Source: Anas platyrhynchos (Eukaryota > Chordata > Aves > Anseriformes > Anatidae). Taken from it: a stretch of DNA of 64,000 nt. Under the pieces are notes generated by a model. That model saw nothing but the letters and a program-made list of their open reading frames with translations, had not been told where the DNA came from and ran no database searches. Below, piece by piece: positions 61,068 to 64,000 of the stretch. Positions within the stretch are counted from its first letter, which is position 1. Every line of letters begins with the position of its first letter. The stretch spans positions 15,213,501 to 15,277,500 of the forward strand of contig NC_092601.1 in the NCBI RefSeq assembly GCF_047663525.1, written 5' to 3'. Position numbers and translations under genes: made by a program.

Positions 61068-64000
61068 TTCTACGATGACCAAACAAGGACTTTTCCAATC
61101 AAAAAAAAGTGACTGCTGCTCAGCCAAACCTGCAGCACCCGGATTGTCACCATCTCCTTGGGCAGCCACGACACGGCACATGCATGGAGCAAGCTCCTCC
61201 TCAGCCACTGTGGCTGTTTTCCCACTTTGGGACATAACAGAAGATCCTTTCAACAACATTTCCTTTGAAAAATAATCCATCTAACTCTGTTTTTGGAAAG
61301 TGCTCCATGCTCTGCACAGGAAGAAGTTAATTACTGTCCAGGGGGTGAGGGCGTGTGTTCTCAAATGTTTTAAATGTTTAATTTTCTTGAAAGAAAAACC
61401 ATCTCTGATCTCTGTTGGATCCTCTCCCTGTTTATACAGAGGGTTTCTATTAGCAGGGCCAACAGTACATCCCTGACCGCCACGTCTGTGTCCTTTCCTT
61501 CTTCCCTCAAAACAGGAACCCCTCCCGAGGGGTGTGTGTCCCACCTCTCCGTGTGCCTCTCTGGGGACGGGGACAGCCCGTGCCCCCCTGCCTGCGCCTG
61601 CCTCACCCCAAGCTGGGGGAAACTCACTTCCACCACTGCAACTTTTCATTTTCTGCCCATTTTCCAGGAAGAGGGGTGAGGAGGGGTGGGTTTCCCCATT
61701 GACAGCCCCTTTCTGGTGGGAGGCTCTGGGCAAAGCACCCCCAAGACCTTTGCTGGTGGGTTCAAGGCAAGTCCTGCTCAAGCAGCTGGGGATGGGCCAT
61801 GCCTGGGAGGTATCCACAGCTATTTCAGAGCAAGTTTCCAAGCAGAGGCTGTCCCACAGCTCTCCCTGCCTCCCTGTCCTGGAGAGAAGTGCTGGTTGTA
61901 AGGACATTGTTAGCTTTCCCCTCTCCTAATGGGATTTGGGGTCTCTCCTCCATCCCATTTCCACCATGAATGGAACAGGCTCCCAGACCCACCTGGGGGG
62001 AGTCCTAGACACTTCTTGGGGTGCTTTATGGGGTGCTGAGCACCCCTAGGTGTGGAGGCTGTGGGGAAATGGGCTCTTTGGAGGGTCAGCCCCGAGTACC
62101 CATCAGTGCCTGCTGGAACACCCCGAGCCCCACAAACTGTTCCAGAGGAATTGCTTTCTTATGTTACTGCTGCTTATCTCAGCTGGTGCCGCTATCAGGG
62201 CATTGTCAGGGTTGCTCGTTTAATGCTGATGAGGGGATAATGAGAATGGCCACCAGTGCTGTAACAGCCATCTGATTTTTCATGTTTTGTGGTCAGGAAG
62301 AGGTGACTAATAGGAAGGGATGGGGAGCGGTGCTCGGGGAGCGTGCCGGCCGCTTGTGGTGGCATTTCCAGGGCTGGAGGCTGAGCGAGCTGCAGGGCCC
62401 CCTGATTTCAGATCTTGTTTCACGAGGAGCTCAGGGCTGGGGCTGCCACCTTCCAGGGACCTGTATCTGACAACATTGCACCAGGGAGGATGGTCTTGGG
62501 ATCCTCTCAACGTCCAGGAGGGGCTGGAGCAGAGGGGGACGTTGGGGTGACAAGAAGGACTTTGAAGGCTCTGTAGGCCGGGCCTCATGGCTGTGTCTCC
62601 TGGAGGGGTATCAAAATCTCCCAGCCTTAATTTCCAGTGAGCCAGCTCCTCCAGAGCTGATTCAACTGGTATCTCACACTTGTGGCTTGCATGTTTGAAA
62701 GTGTCAGAACAAACCCCTGAGCTGCCCGTGTCCAACACCAGCCATATTTTGGGCCCACAACATCCGTTCTGTGCTCGGGACGAGGAAAAATCCCTCCACA
62801 GTGAACAAACCTGGCTGGCGCACTCAAACTGAAGGCCCATGCCCAGCTGAGCAGGGCTGGATGAACCCAGCGAGGAAGGTGGCCTCAGAGCAATGATGCA
62901 GGGGGAGAACTGGGGAAGGAGAGAGCAGAAGGGAGAGGGCACCAAAAGCTTCTGCAGCCAGGGTAGAGGATGTGTGGGGAGCTGTCAGACGTGCCCCCAC
63001 CGGGTCAGGGCTCCTCACAGCTTTATTTTGGCCGCGGGGGCGGCAGCGATGCTTTGCAGCAGGCTGTCAGGGGATGGCGTGGCTGGAGGAGCACCAGAAT
63101 GACTTTATTTCAGAAATATGTCCCTGAGGAGCATGCAGTGCCCCTCGGTTGAGCCGCTGGGACCCGCTCCGCTGGCGATAGCACTCGCCCCGGCTCTTAT
63201 CGCTCCGCTGGGAACAGAGCTGACGAGGAAGTCAGCCAAATCCCTATACGCCATTGCTGCCTTTGTCCCTTTGGCGTGCTTGAGATGAAGGCTGGTTTCA
63301 TTCCTCCTTACTTCTCTTTTTCTTCCTTTCCTCCTCCTTTCCCATGCACGATTTTTGGGGTCAATAATGGGCAGGATGGGGTGCAAGGTGGTGGCGGGGT
63401 GTGAGGGGGGCGATGTCCTGGTGTCCTGCTGGCACCACCCCAGCCGTGGGGCCAGCCGGGTGCCAGGCAGGAAAGGGCGTCCCCAGCCCCGGGAGGGGAG
63501 GAAAGGGACGGGGACAGGAAGGGCAGAGCGGCGCCCGGGGGGAGGCCACGCGAGGTGGGGAGAGCGCCCAGCTCCCGCGGGCAGGTTGTGCCCTCCAGCC
63601 TCCCCGCGGGCCGGGGGCACGAGGCACTGTTGAACGTGGCCCAGAATAAACAGCCTCCTGCCGCCGGCCCTCCTGCCCTCCCGAGAAAACAGCCGGCCTG
63701 TTTTCCAGGCGGACGGGGAAGCGGCGGAGCCCTTTTTCCTCTGGCCCCGTTCCAGCGGAGCAGAGCAGCGGCATTAACCCGCTCAGCACAGGAGGAACGG
63801 GGGAGCCCATCCCAGGGCTGCCATCAGCTCCCCTGGGGATGGGGTTTCTCCTGCCCTGTTAGCGCTTTGTGGAGCAGCGGGGTTTGGCATTGCAATGGGT
63901 TTCCAGCTTGCAGTTCGTTGTGGGTCTCCTTGGGTGCTGTGGGTTAGGGTCCTGGTGCCCTCCTGGTGGTGGTGAGGTGCCGGGAGGATGGAGGGAGCCG
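61068..64000. other. End of window: GC-rich non-coding sequence
   Basis: No exon recognised. A pyrimidine tract at about 63296-63346 precedes a CpG-rich block (about 63430-63760) that resembles a CpG island. LFNG should follow this interval on the plus strand if human order holds, but its first exon was not seen here. Confidence 0.45.
63430..63760. promoter_or_regulatory. CpG-island-like block
   Basis: Visually enriched in CG dinucleotides (CCCGGG, CCGCGGG, GCGGCG units) compared with the previous several kilobases. It could be a promoter of a non-coding transcript, a distant enhancer or an alternative LFNG promoter. No adjoining coding exon was found. Confidence 0.4.

Overview
The window looks like vertebrate nuclear DNA, most likely from a bird. 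It has large non-coding gaps, GT-AG introns, CpG-island promoters and few interspersed repeats. The GRIFIN protein assembled here matches my memory of the chicken form far better than the mammalian form. Three protein-coding genes can be supported. No rRNA, tRNA, CRISPR or bacterial-type operon was seen.

Layout. (1) CHST12 (coding 435-1694, +) is a Golgi chondroitin 4-O-sulfotransferase in one coding exon, with a splice acceptor in the 5' UTR (338-339), a short uORF and an AU-rich 3' UTR. (2) About 2.8-30.4 kb is a gene desert with microsatellites, homopolymer runs, AT-rich conserved-element-like islands and one possible poly(A) retrocopy. (3) 30,623-31,942 (-) is an intact, intronless rhodopsin-class GPCR of 439 residues, resembling peptide receptors but not assignable to a named receptor. 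Its upstream CpG island runs into two arms of a GC-rich pentamer array in opposite orientation (about 32,579-32,790 and 33,094-33,674). (4) 33.7-42.6 kb is a second desert. (5) GRIFIN (43,130-44,932, -), a lens galectin, has four coding exons that could be joined exactly, plus a TATA box. (6) 45.0-64.0 kb shows no gene. In human the next gene is LFNG; none of its exons was recognised here, so this stretch is probably LFNG upstream or regulatory DNA.

The order CHST12 - GRIFIN matches human 7p22 with the expected orientations. I know of no GPCR in the corresponding human interval, which makes the receptor and its unusual repeat-flanked promoter the most interesting part of the window. The three genes share no obvious pathway: Golgi sulfation, membrane signalling and lens structure. 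Nearly all long open frames elsewhere are chance frames in GC-rich DNA, and the longest lie in the pentamer arrays, which contain no stop codon in any frame.
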